Below are positions 26,403 to 35,140 of a stretch of DNA of 64,000 nucleotides, piece after piece (position 1 is the stretch's first letter; each line of letters starts with the position of its first letter). Both the position numbers and the translations under genes were made by a program. Source of the DNA: Verrucomicrobiota bacterium. Lineage in GTDB: Bacteria; Verrucomicrobiota; Verrucomicrobiia; Palsa-1439. The stretch lies in NCBI GenBank assembly GCA_003152315.1, contig PLZV01000003.1:124159-188158 (forward strand), read 5' to 3'. A model generated the notes under the pieces. The model saw nothing but the letters and a program-made list of their open reading frames with translations. It searched no databases and was not told the DNA's origin.

Positions 26403-28090
26403 TGGACAGGAAGACAATGCTGGTAGTTCTCGGCTGTCTGGCTGCCCTGATCGGCTGGCAGGCGCTGATTAATCATATTTATCCGCCGAAGCCGAAAGCG
26501 GCCAAGGTGGCAAATGCGGCTGTCGTAACCAATGCGGCGCCGCAGACGACGGTGGAGGGGCCCGCGCTGAAGCCGGTCGAACAACCGAAGGACGCCGCTG
26601 TCCAACCCGAGGAACCCCGCCTGCCCGAGCAAATCGTCACGCTGAGCAATGAATTTGTCCGCATGGAATTTACAAGTTGGGGTGGCGGTGTGCGTTCTGT
26701 CGGGCTGCTCAAGCACAAGGTCAATGGCTCTGGCGATGTGGTGCTCAACGGAACGAATTTCATCCCGGCACTGGCCTTGACGGGGATCACGAACGCTGGT
26801 CCTGACTCGGTATTTGCGGTGGAGCAGCCGGCGTCAAACACCGTCGTGATGAAACGTCAAACGAGAGCGGGCTGGGCGATCACCAAGACGTTTGCACTCA
26901 ACGACGGATACTTGATCGCCGGCACAGTTGAGATCGCCCGTGTAGCCCGAGGCTCCGAACCGTTGCCCACTACCGCGGGGTTGGTGATCGGGACGGTAAC
27001 ACCGACGACGGTAAAGGAATTGCCCACGTACCTTACCGCGAGCTGGCTTCTGGGAGACAAGTACCAGTACCGCGACCTGAAGCAGATCACCAAGAACGCC
27101 GACAAAGGGATTGTCAGCGAGGAGATCAGCGCGCGCTGGGGCGCCGTGAAGAACCAGTTCTTCGCGATGATCCTCACGCCGGAGACGAACGCCACCGCAA
27201 TCGAATGCAAACAGGTGGATCTCGCACCGCCCGCCGACTGGAAGGCGAAGGAGCCGCCCCATGGCGTATTCGCCGCGCTGACCCTCCGGCCCACCGCCGC
27301 GAGCACCAACGTGAACGAGCGCTACGAGTTCACGTGGTACGCCGGGCCGAAAGCGTATGAGCGGCTGGCGGCACTTGGCAAGGGCCAGGAAGAGGTGATG
27401 CAATTTGGGTTTTGGGGCGTGATCAGCGTGGTCCTCCTGAAGGGCATGAAGTTTTTCTACGGGCTGATCCCGAGCTATGGCATCGCGATTATTCTTGTCA
27501 CCATTCTCATCAAGATCCTCTTCTGGCCGATCCAGGCGAAGAGCATCAAGTCGATGAAGGCCATGCAGAAGTTCCAGCCGCTGATCAACAAGCTCAAAGA
27601 GAAGTACAAGGACGATCCGCAGCGACTGAACGCGGAGACGATGAAGCTCTACAAGGAGCACAAGATCAACCCCGTCTCCGGGTGTTTGCCGATGGTGGTG
27701 CAGATTCCGGTGCTATTTGCCTTCTACCGCATGCTCGTCAGCGCCATCGAACTGCGCGGGCAGTCGTTTCTTTGGATCCACGACCTTTCGGCGCCGGACA
27801 CGATCTTCCAGGTGTTGGGGCTGCCGATTAATCCGCTGCCGCTGGTCATGACGGGCCTGTCAGTTTGGCAGATGAAGATTACGCCGCAGACCGGTGATCA
27901 GCAACAGCAGAAGATGATGATGTTCATGCCGCTGATGATGATGTTTATTTTTTACAAGCTGGCCGCGGGCGTGGTGCTGTATTACACCGTGCAGCAATTT
28001 CTTTCGATTGCCCAGCAATGGTGGAGCATGCGCAAGGGGGACAGCGCGACCCCGGCGACCCCGCTGGCGCCCGCTGGAAAAGCGAAATGA
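26399..28090 (+). CDS. yidC: Membrane protein insertase YidC
   Basis: 563 residues from the ATG overlapping the yidD stop. An N-terminal membrane anchor ([19 protein letters not shown]) is followed by the large periplasmic beta domain typical of Gram-negative YidC. The C-terminal five-helix insertase core comes next ([75 protein letters not shown]). It inserts and folds inner-membrane proteins. Confidence 0.97.
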   Translation: MMDRKTMLVVLGCLAALIGWQALINHIYPPKPKAAKVANAAVVTNAAPQTTVEGPALKPVEQPKDAAVQPEEPRLPEQIVTLSNEFVRMEFTSWGGGVRSVGLLKHKVNGSGDVVLNGTNFIPALALTGITNAGPDSVFAVEQPASNTVVMKRQTRAGWAITKTFALNDGYLIAGTVEIARVARGSEPLPTTAGLVIGTVTPTTVKELPTYLTASWLLGDKYQYRDLKQITKNADKGIVSEEISARWGAVKNQFFAMILTPETNATAIECKQVDLAPPADWKAKEPPHGVFAALTLRPTAASTNVNERYEFTWYAGPKAYERLAALGKGQEEVMQFGFWGVISVVLLKGMKFFYGLIPSYGIAIILVTILIKILFWPIQAKSIKSMKAMQKFQPLINKLKEKYKDDPQRLNAETMKLYKEHKINPVSGCLPMVVQIPVLFAFYRMLVSAIELRGQSFLWIHDLSAPDTIFQVLGLPINPLPLVMTGLSVWQMKITPQTGDQQQQKMMMFMPLMMMFIFYKLAAGVVLYYTVQQFLSIAQQWWSMRKGDSATPATPLAPAGKAK

Positions 28091-28186
28091 TTTTCGGTAA
28101 AGTAGCGCGCAACTCGACATTACGAGGCGTCGTAGCCAACCCCGCAGGGAGAGGGCCGAACGCATCCAAAAAACAGGAGCCTAACC

Positions 28187-28699
28187 ATGGAAACGGAAAC
28201 CCCAACCTCATCCAGTCCATCTGTTCCCTCCGGTCCGCCGCTTGATCCCCGCGAAGTCCTGCAGAAAATGCTCGACGGTCTTGGCTTGCAGACCAAAGTC
28301 GAGGTTTTCACGATGGACGGTTCGACGTTGCTGCACATCGCCACCGCCGAACCCGGCCGCCTGATTGGCAAACACGGCCAGACCCTCAGCCAGTTGCAGT
28401 TTTTGGTGAATCGCATCCTCCAGCGCGCCAGCGCCGAGGCCCCGCGCGTGACGGTCGATTGCGAACGCTATCGCGAGCGCCAGCGCGACGACACTCTCAA
28501 GAAAGTCCTCGAAGCCGCCGACAATGTCCGCCGCTGGGGTGACGCCGTGAAGATCGGCCCGTTCAACGCTTTCGACCGCCGCGTCATCCACCTGCACATG
28601 GAGAAAGACCGGGAGTTGGAAGCCATCAGCGAAGGCGAGGGAGACGAGGCCGGCATGAAGAGGATGATCATCCGGGTGCGGGAAAAACCCACCGCATGA
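28187..28699 (+). CDS. KhpB/Jag-like RNA-binding protein with KH and R3H domains
   Basis: 170 residues. A KH-type domain with GRLIGKHGQTLSQLQFLVNR is followed by an R3H domain (FNAFDRRVIHLHMEKDRELEAISEGEG). The N-terminal Jag domain found in Firmicutes KhpB is absent, replaced by a short Ser/Pro-rich stretch. It follows yidC by 96 bases, the usual neighbourhood of this RNA chaperone. Confidence 0.92.
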   Translation: METETPTSSSPSVPSGPPLDPREVLQKMLDGLGLQTKVEVFTMDGSTLLHIATAEPGRLIGKHGQTLSQLQFLVNRILQRASAEAPRVTVDCERYRERQRDDTLKKVLEAADNVRRWGDAVKIGPFNAFDRRVIHLHMEKDRELEAISEGEGDEAGMKRMIIRVREKPTA

Positions 28700-28712
28700 C
28701 GACAGCCGATTC

Positions 28713-28958
28713 GTGTTAGGTTCAAGTGCAGCCGTGGAGATTCTGATAACCGTCTTAGGCCTTTGGATCGCTTGCGGAGCCATCGGCGTCATGATGGGGG
28801 CATGGGCTGGGGAAGGCGTGGCCGAGTTTCTACTGCGTCTTTTGTTGGGTCCGATTGGTATCGTGGTGGCGTTAGTAACACGGAAGAGATGTCCCTATTG
28901 CACTCACCGAATCCATCCGCAGGCTGCAATCTGCCTGCACTGCGAGAAGCAGCTATGA
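28713..28958 (+). CDS. Small membrane protein with C-terminal zinc ribbon
   Basis: 81 residues from a GTG start (GTG at 28734 is possible). Two hydrophobic segments (ILITVLGLWIACGAIGVMMG and LLLGPIGIVVALV) are followed by a zinc-ribbon motif CPYCTHRIHPQAAICLHC. Family unrecognised; similar small proteins sense or scaffold at the membrane, but nothing here shows a function. It is the last plus-strand gene before the convergent ATPase. Confidence 0.65.
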   Translation: MLGSSAAVEILITVLGLWIACGAIGVMMGAWAGEGVAEFLLRLLLGPIGIVVALVTRKRCPYCTHRIHPQAAICLHCEKQL

Positions 28959-29035
28959 GCCGCTCTGTCAATTTGGGCTCACACGATTAAGTGAATGATG
29001 CGCTTCGTTCGGCGCAGGTCTCCTGACCGCGCCGA

Positions 29036-31123
29036 TTACCGATATCTCAACAACCGCATCGCGTTCACGATTACGAGGACGCTGCTGAACTGGTGGGCGA
29101 TGGCGCCGCCGATCATGTGGAGGTGGCCGGTGGCGGCGGTGGTGACCATCACGACGTTATAGACGAGAGCGAAGAGTAATCCCTGCTTGATGATTTGCAA
29201 GGTGTGGCGGCTCAAGCCGACGGCGAACGCGATTTTCGAGAGGTCGTCGGCCATCAAAGCGATATCGGCTGCTTCGTGGGCCACGTCGGTGCCACCCAGG
29301 CCCATCGCGATGCCGACATCGGCCACGGACAGCGCAGGCGCGTCGTTAATGCCGTCGCCGACCATGGCGACGCCGCCGAGTCGGCCTTTTTGCCGTAACG
29401 ATTCGATGTGCGCGGCTTTCTGTTCCGGCAACACGTCGGCTTTTACTTCATCGATACCCAATTTGTCGGCGATCTGCATGGCGACCCGCTTGTTGTCACC
29501 GGTGAGCATGACGACCTTTTCGATACCCATTTTGCGCAGGTCGCTGATCGCTTCGTCGGCGCGGGCGCGCACCGTATCGGCAACGCAAATGGTGCCGCAG
29601 ATTTCGCCATCGTGGGCGACGACGATGGTCGTGTGGCCTTCGTCGTGATGTTCGTCCATGTGCGTGTGGAGCGCGTCGCTCATCACGATCGATTGATCAT
29701 CCATCAATCCCGTCTGGCCGACGACGAGCTTCTGGCCGTTGCGCTCGGCAACCACGCCGCGGCCATGATGGGCTTCGAAGGTCGCCGGGTCCTCGGTCAC
29801 GAGACCCAGCGCAGTGGCCTTGCGCATGATGGCGCGGGCGACGGGATGGGCGCTCATCTTCTCGGCGACGGCAGCCATCTGGACGAGTTCGGCTTCGCTG
29901 TGCTGGTCAAATCGGCTGACGTGCGTGACTTCCGGCTCGCCATGCGTGAGCGTGCCGGTCTTGTCGAACACGATGGTGTGCAAACGCGCCGTGGCTTCGA
30001 GGTACTGTCCACCTTTGATGAGCACGCCGGCACGGGCCGCGCGGGCGATTGCGGCCATCACGGCGGTCGGCGTCGCCAAGATCAGGGCGCAGGGGCAGGC
30101 CACGATCAAGACCGTGATTGCCCGCGCCACGTCGTGTGAGAAAACATAAACGAGCGCCGATAGCGTCAGCATGATTGGTACGAGCCAGCCCGCCGCGCGG
30201 TCGAGAGTCCGTTGGATTGGCGCTTCGCGTTGTTGCGCGGCTTCGACGAGTTGGGCGATGCGAGCGAGGGTCGTGTCTTCACCGACGCGTCGGGCCTCGA
30301 TGATCAGGGCACCGGTCTCCGCGAGCGTGCCGACGAACACTTCATCGCCCTCGCTCCGGTCGACGGGCATGCTTTCGCCCGTGACAGGCGCCTGGTTCAC
30401 GGACGCCATGCCGCTTTGCACGACGCCATCCACGGGGATGCGTTCGCCCGCGCGCACCACCACGACGTCGCCCACCTGCAATTCCGCGGCGGCAACTTCC
30501 TCTTCCTTCCCATCGCGTCTTACGTGCGCGGTCGGCGGCACCAGAGAAAGCAGGCTGCCGAGTGAACGGCGGGCACGACGGATGGTGTATTCCTCGAGTT
30601 GCGCGCCGAGCAGCATGATGAAGGCGACTTCGGCTGCCGCGACAAATTCACCGACCGACGAGGCGGCGATGACGGCGATGGTCACGAGGACATCCGCGTC
30701 GAGCCGTTTGCCGAGCAACGCCTTGATGGCGCGGAGAAAGATCGGCCAGGCGGCAAGAACCAACGCGATGATGACCAACCCGGTCGCAACGGTCGCGGGC
30801 ACAAGCTTGGTTGCGCCCAGCACCCATCCCACGACCAGCAGCGCACCAATGCCGATGACTTTGACGAATTGGCGGCGCGCAGCGCGGTTCTCCTGGGTTT
30901 CGCGATCACGAACGGGAAGATGGGCGCTATACCCGGCGCGCTTGACAGCGTCGATCAGGGGCTGCTCGTTGGCCAGTGTGTTTTGTACATTGACGGTGGC
31001 GGTCTTGGAAACGAAATTGACAGAAGCTTTATCTACGCCGGTCACTGCGGAAAGCGCCTTTTCGACCGCTTTCGCGCAACTCGCGCAGGACATGGCGTCC
31101 ACTTGTAGCTTTACCGTTTTCAT
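29036..31123 (-). CDS. Heavy-metal-translocating CPx P-type ATPase
   Basis: 695 residues from the ATG at 31123; the longer frame to 31429 is non-conserved and overlaps the next gene. An N-terminal HMA domain carries MSCASC (CxxC). The transmembrane ion path has the CPC motif (VACPCALILATP), the phosphorylation site is DKTGTLTHGEPEV, the HP locus is EKMSAHPVARAIM, and the hinge reads VAMVGDGINDAPALSVADVGIAMG. It exports or delivers Cu+, Zn2+ or a similar metal; the C-terminal HQFSSVLVIVNAMRLLR does not decide which. Confidence 0.93.
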   Translation of the reverse strand: MKTVKLQVDAMSCASCAKAVEKALSAVTGVDKASVNFVSKTATVNVQNTLANEQPLIDAVKRAGYSAHLPVRDRETQENRAARRQFVKVIGIGALLVVGWVLGATKLVPATVATGLVIIALVLAAWPIFLRAIKALLGKRLDADVLVTIAVIAASSVGEFVAAAEVAFIMLLGAQLEEYTIRRARRSLGSLLSLVPPTAHVRRDGKEEEVAAAELQVGDVVVVRAGERIPVDGVVQSGMASVNQAPVTGESMPVDRSEGDEVFVGTLAETGALIIEARRVGEDTTLARIAQLVEAAQQREAPIQRTLDRAAGWLVPIMLTLSALVYVFSHDVARAITVLIVACPCALILATPTAVMAAIARAARAGVLIKGGQYLEATARLHTIVFDKTGTLTHGEPEVTHVSRFDQHSEAELVQMAAVAEKMSAHPVARAIMRKATALGLVTEDPATFEAHHGRGVVAERNGQKLVVGQTGLMDDQSIVMSDALHTHMDEHHDEGHTTIVVAHDGEICGTICVADTVRARADEAISDLRKMGIEKVVMLTGDNKRVAMQIADKLGIDEVKADVLPEQKAAHIESLRQKGRLGGVAMVGDGINDAPALSVADVGIAMGLGGTDVAHEAADIALMADDLSKIAFAVGLSRHTLQIIKQGLLFALVYNVVMVTTAATGHLHMIGGAIAHQFSSVLVIVNAMRLLRYR

Positions 31124-31185
31124 GCCTTTCGCTGGGTAAAGGATAGCCTGCGATGAGGGGAATGTCGAGTGGGCGACGGAATGCG

Positions 31186-33453
31186 CTAGACACCGGCGCT
31201 CACGACCACCTGCGGTTGGCGCACCTTGGAACGCTCGGTGGACGACGTTTCCAATCGACGGCGGAAGCACACGTGGCGCTGGCGTGTGTATTCGACAAGC
31301 GGATGCCACACGGTGTGTTGCAGGCGGTGGCGGATGAGCAAATGCCAGAAACGGTTCGAGCGTTTGTAGAGGTACGACATGGCGAGATACGGCAGCACGG
31401 CGCTCGCGTCCACGGGACGGCGCTTCCAAATCGAACGGTGCGAAAACAATCGTTCATAACACCACGCGTAGCCGTCCGCCAACTCTTCGGGCGTCATGTG
31501 ACGCGGTTGGAAGACGACATGGGCTGTGTCATACAAGTTCCAGTTGCGATGCAACAGCCGCTTTTCCGTCTCCATCTTTTTGTAGAGCGGTGTCCCCGGA
31601 TAAGGGGTAAGGATGTGGAAGGTGGCGCATTCGAGCCGGTGGTCCTCGATCCATTGTGCGGTCTTCTCGAAAACGTTCTGACGATCAAGGTCGAAGCCGA
31701 GCACGAAGCTGCCGTTCACCTGGATGCCGTTGTCGTGGAGGATGCGAACGCGTCGCCCGTAATCCTCAGTGCGCGAGGTTCGTTTGTGGGCATCGACGAG
31801 ATTGTCGTCGCTCAATGACTCGAAGCCGATGAACACCCCCGTACAACCGGCCAGCGCCATCTCGCGCACGAGCGCCGGTTGGTCGGTGACATCGATCGTG
31901 ATGGCAGCGCTCCAGATTTTCTCGAGGGGACGCAAAGCACGGCAGAGTTTGCGCAGGTATTCAGGACGTGAGCCCAGGTTATTGTCGATGAAGACACCAT
32001 ACGGCTGGCGGTCCTTCGCGAACTCCTGGACGATTTGCTCCGGATCACGCATCAAGTACGGCATGTGCAAGCCGTCGGTTGAGAGATAGCAGAAACCACA
32101 ACGATTGTGGCAGCCGCGCGTGGCGATGAGGCTTGTCGATGTAAGGAAACCCCAACGGGGGACCAATTCACGACGCGGCGCCGGGTCTTCGCGATACGGA
32201 CGGCGATAGTCGGCGTGGTACACGCGCTGCAACGCGCCAGCTTCCACATCGCGGAGGATTTGCGGCCAGAGTTGTACGCCGTCACCGATCGCCAGCGCAT
32301 CGGCGTGGGGCGCGCACTCGTCGGGACAGGAGAGGGCATGCAGCCCGCCCAACACCACGAGGGCTCCCTGTTGCCGGTACCAGCGCGCAAGTTCGAACGC
32401 GCGTTCGGCAAACGTGAGATGCACGGTGATCCCCACAACTTGCGGGAGCGGGACGCATGGTGGCGGACCTTGCAGTAGGTTCTCATCCCAGTAGGATACG
32501 TCCCAATTCGGCGGGGTAGCCCCCGCGATGCTGGTGAGTGCGAGCGTGGGCGTCAGCACGTGTTTGCCGAAGCTGGCGTGCGGATCTTTCGGGTAGAAGG
32601 GATTGATCAGTAGCGCCTGATGGGGCCGGGGCTGTTGCCGCGGCACACTTGCGTTGAGTAGCGGCGCGACCCGCAAATCGTGTGGATGAAACAACGTCTT
32701 CGTCGGTATCGGCGACGGGCGTTTCCGCGAAATGACTTGCTCAGCGGCGCCAAGGGCAAAGGAGATTCCGTGAAGGATTGCGTCCCTGACCGCCGTGAAG
32801 TTGGCCCGCGACCCTCGCACCAGTTCCAGTCCTGAAACGTCCAAGGCGGCGAGCGTTGCCCGGTGCTCCACGGTTAACGACGGGATAACGGTGACGAAGC
32901 GCGTGAATAACAATAGCCAGAATCGTGTCCGCTTGGGTGACTGATTGAGGAGGTCGCAGCCGAAACGAATGTGGAATTTCAAATCGTGCAATAGTTGGTC
33001 GCAGACTGTTTGCAGGACACCCGTACCAGCCGCGTCGCGCAACCGGGCCAGAAAGTTGAGGACGAGTGCATCCTGAGCAAGCTGGCCTGAAATTGTCCGT
33101 AAAACTCCAGCTTCGTAAAGCCGCGGGAGCTTCGGCAGGTGGAAAGGATGGGGAATCCTCGGAGCGTGGAGGCAAGGTGCCGTCAGGAGTTGTGCGGCGT
33201 GTCTCAAGAGTCGGGCATGTTCCTGCTTCTCAGCGGCGAGGAACTCAACCATAGTGTCGAACTCGGTGTTGTCCTTCGACCGTGTTTCTACCAGGCGCTC
33301 GGCGGCATGTTCAGCTTTGTCGGCCAATCGGAGCAAGGAACAATGGACTGGTCCGCGCAGGCGCGGGCGGAGAGGAATGCCTTCATGCCAGGCGATGCCG
33401 CGGCGGTCGAGTTCGTTTTGGCGGAAGTAGGCGAGCCAGTCGGCGGTATTCAT
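31186..33453 (-). CDS. Fusion of ferritin-like domain, B12-binding domain and radical SAM domain
   Basis: 755 residues. Residues about 30-200 are helical with ferritin/rubrerythrin-like motifs (FLAAEKQEHARLL and LLHDLKFHIRF). A B12-binding-like domain follows (ALLINPFYPKD, VVGITVHLTFAERAFELARWYRQQGALVVLGGLHA). The radical SAM core starts at ATRGCHNRCGFCYLS (CxxxCxxC), with GVFIGFESLSDDNL and FVLGFDLDRQN. Radical SAM enzymes with B12 domains often do methylations or ring rearrangements; the N-terminal ferritin-like addition is uncommon, and some of its metal ligands look replaced. Substrate unknown. A palindrome lies 18 bases upstream of the start. Confidence 0.8.
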   Translation of the reverse strand: MNTADWLAYFRQNELDRRGIAWHEGIPLRPRLRGPVHCSLLRLADKAEHAAERLVETRSKDNTEFDTMVEFLAAEKQEHARLLRHAAQLLTAPCLHAPRIPHPFHLPKLPRLYEAGVLRTISGQLAQDALVLNFLARLRDAAGTGVLQTVCDQLLHDLKFHIRFGCDLLNQSPKRTRFWLLLFTRFVTVIPSLTVEHRATLAALDVSGLELVRGSRANFTAVRDAILHGISFALGAAEQVISRKRPSPIPTKTLFHPHDLRVAPLLNASVPRQQPRPHQALLINPFYPKDPHASFGKHVLTPTLALTSIAGATPPNWDVSYWDENLLQGPPPCVPLPQVVGITVHLTFAERAFELARWYRQQGALVVLGGLHALSCPDECAPHADALAIGDGVQLWPQILRDVEAGALQRVYHADYRRPYREDPAPRRELVPRWGFLTSTSLIATRGCHNRCGFCYLSTDGLHMPYLMRDPEQIVQEFAKDRQPYGVFIDNNLGSRPEYLRKLCRALRPLEKIWSAAITIDVTDQPALVREMALAGCTGVFIGFESLSDDNLVDAHKRTSRTEDYGRRVRILHDNGIQVNGSFVLGFDLDRQNVFEKTAQWIEDHRLECATFHILTPYPGTPLYKKMETEKRLLHRNWNLYDTAHVVFQPRHMTPEELADGYAWCYERLFSHRSIWKRRPVDASAVLPYLAMSYLYKRSNRFWHLLIRHRLQHTVWHPLVEYTRQRHVCFRRRLETSSTERSKVRQPQVVVSAGV

Positions 33454-33471
33454 GGGAGGGAGTGTTTCTTT

Positions 33472-33490
33472 TACTTTGTACTACAAAGTA
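33472..33490. promoter_or_regulatory. Palindromic operator upstream of the radical SAM fusion gene
   Basis: TACTTTGTACTACAAAGTA is a perfect 9-1-9 palindrome between the radical SAM gene (start 33453) and the winged-helix regulator gene (stop 33520). A closely matching palindrome lies upstream of the regulator operon at 34541-34557, so both are probably bound by the same local regulator. Confidence 0.7.
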
Positions 33491-33519
33491 TCTGGCACAA
33501 AAAAGGGAAGACCGCCGTC

Positions 33520-33864
33520 TCAGCGATGGCGGTTCACGATGTGTTCCAGGCCCTCCAGATAACGCGTGAAAGCGCTCCGACCGGTGGCGGAGAGAGACGC
33601 CGCGGTGGTCGGCTTGTTCGGGTTGCCGATTTTGCGCAGGCGGACCAGGCCCGCGTCAACGAGCGCGCGCAGGTGCGCGGCGAGATTGCCGTCGGTGAGT
33701 TCCAGCCCGTCGCGCAATTCCGTGAAGGACAACGATTCGTTGGCGGCGAGGATGGAGACGATGGCCAGGCGCGCCTTGGTGTGAATGGCCGGCTCCAGTT
33801 TGTCGAACGCCGCGCGGTCGACGGCCAGCTTTGTTGGATTCAGTTTGCCGAGTTTGTCTGCCAT
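33520..33864 (-). CDS. Winged-helix transcriptional regulator
   Basis: 114 residues from the ATG at 33864. The winged-helix fold is visible: FDKLEPAIHTKARLAIVSILAANESLSFTELRDGLELTDGNLAAHLRALVDAGLVRLRK, then a wing with LSATGRSAFTRYLEGLEHIV. It resembles the short ArsR/MarR-like regulators paired with a membrane protein. It starts 11 bases after the stop of the upstream membrane-protein gene and probably shares its promoter. Two CTTTGT-ACAAAG palindromes flank the pair. Confidence 0.88.
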   Translation of the reverse strand: MADKLGKLNPTKLAVDRAAFDKLEPAIHTKARLAIVSILAANESLSFTELRDGLELTDGNLAAHLRALVDAGLVRLRKIGNPNKPTTAASLSATGRSAFTRYLEGLEHIVNRHR

Positions 33865-33875
33865 GATGATCGTTC

Positions 33876-34520
33876 CTATTCCGTCGCGCTCAATGCGGCG
33901 AGGCGCTCCACCTGCCTCCAGAAGGCGCGCGTTCGCGCTTCGCGTCTTTCGGCGACGAGGACCCCGACGCCAAAACCGATGTGGGTGGCGCCAAAACCGA
34001 CCGCCATGGTCAGTATCGCGTGACCCGGTAGCGTCGCCAAGCTGATAGTTCCAATTACCAGACAGGTCAGGCCCAACCAGGCGATGGAACGCGGCGCGAA
34101 AAAACTGGTCGCGAGCGCCCCGCAACCATACAGCAACAGCCAGAGTGCGGGTAGTAGATCGAGCCGGTCAAGCCGCCACATCAAGACGGTGATCGCCAGG
34201 CTGACACCAAAACTCGGAAGAACGGCCAGCAGAACGGTGCGCGCCTGGCGCGACCAAACGGGTTCGCCCCGTTGGCGGGCGCGCCCAAATGTGACGAGTA
34301 GATGGCCGGCGAACGCAACGGCGAAGACAGCGCTCCAGACCACCGCGAAGTCGAGGCGCGGGCCGAAAGGCAGCAGCTTCAAGCCGAGCACGGCGCAACC
34401 GAGGAGGGTCGTGCCGCCGGCCAGTAAACCCGAATACCCCGAGAGGTGTTCGTACCGTTGGCTGCGGTCCATCAGCGTGCGAATGGTTTCGAGGGTGTGT
34501 TCGGCGTGTTCCAGTTGCAT
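33876..34520 (-). CDS. Membrane protein partner of the winged-helix regulator
   Basis: 214 residues with six or so hydrophobic segments (SGLLAGGTTLLGCAVLGLKLLPF, FAVVWSAVFAVAFAGHLLVTF, TVLLAVLPSFGVSLAITVLMW, LPALWLLLYGCGALATSFF, GLTCLVIGTISLATLPG, ILTMAVGFGATHIGFGVGVLV) and a soluble charged N-terminus. Same-strand pairing with a small winged-helix gene is recurrent in several phyla. Function unknown; it could sequester the regulator or sense membrane state. Confidence 0.75.
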   Translation of the reverse strand: MQLEHAEHTLETIRTLMDRSQRYEHLSGYSGLLAGGTTLLGCAVLGLKLLPFGPRLDFAVVWSAVFAVAFAGHLLVTFGRARQRGEPVWSRQARTVLLAVLPSFGVSLAITVLMWRLDRLDLLPALWLLLYGCGALATSFFAPRSIAWLGLTCLVIGTISLATLPGHAILTMAVGFGATHIGFGVGVLVAERREARTRAFWRQVERLAALSATE

Positions 34521-34540
34521 GGCGGCGCAATATCCTTTGT

Positions 34541-34557
34541 GCTTTGTGACACAAAGA
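34541..34557. promoter_or_regulatory. Palindromic operator upstream of the membrane protein/regulator operon
   Basis: GCTTTGTGACACAAAGA contains a 7-1-7 palindrome CTTTGTG-A-CACAAAG located 21 bases before the start of the operon's first gene. It has the same length and outer bases as the site at 33472-33490, supporting one shared regulator and autoregulation. Confidence 0.65.
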
Positions 34558-34786
34558 AAAAGCCGACGTTCAAATTCTTCCCATTCGACCAGCGGCGGGC
34601 GGCGGCTGGGTGGTTGTACAACGCTGTAAGATACTGATCATCAATGACAATGGCTGGCTTGACGTTTGGTGAGCCGGGGATGACAATCTTACGCGGCGCC
34701 GACGCGGGCAACGGGTCACGCGCGACGCAAGACGAGGGTGCGGATGGTTTTCGAAGTACAACATCAAAGTCCAATACGCCGCCTGG

Positions 34787-35140
34787 ATGGCCACGGTGAC
34801 CCTTGCGACAGTCGTGGTCATGACGGCGGCGCACCTATGGCGGGAGTTGGACGAGCAGCAAAAGATGACCCGGCATCGCGGGGAAATCGCCGCACAAACC
34901 CTGGCCAAGTCCGTCGTTTCCGCCGTGGTGAGCAACGATATTCCCGCGATGGCGCGAGCCGTGGAATTGATCAATCCGGACCAGGAAATCCTTTTTGTCC
35001 GCATTCTCGACAGCAACGATCGTGAAATCTTCCCCAAATACCGCCAGGTGAAGCCGGAATCGCTGATCATCGTGAAGGCACCCGTGGGAAATGGGTCGAA
35101 GGCGGTGGGCACTGTGGAGTTGGGATGGGACAGGCCTTGA
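34787..35140 (+). CDS. Sensor half of a split histidine kinase (membrane segment and extracytoplasmic domain)
   Basis: 117 residues. A membrane segment (MATVTLATVVVMTAAHLW) is followed by a small extracytoplasmic domain (ALAKSVVSAVVSNDIPAMARAVELINPDQEILFVRILD) like the sensor loops of histidine kinases. The frame remains open for about 110 bases upstream, and a membrane-like stretch seems to begin there, but it has no usual start codon. The reading frame stops at the point where a second membrane helix should follow; that helix is encoded in another frame at the start of the kinase gene, which overlaps by 16 bases. This is either a natural two-protein sensor or a frameshifted single gene. Confidence 0.6.
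   Translation: MATVTLATVVVMTAAHLWRELDEQQKMTRHRGEIAAQTLAKSVVSAVVSNDIPAMARAVELINPDQEILFVRILDSNDREIFPKYRQVKPESLIIVKAPVGNGSKAVGTVELGWDRP

Noticed and set aside
31124-31429. N-terminal extension of the metal ATPase
   Set aside because: The extra 102 residues are not conserved, overlap the radical SAM gene, and the ATG at 31123 begins directly at the HMA domain.
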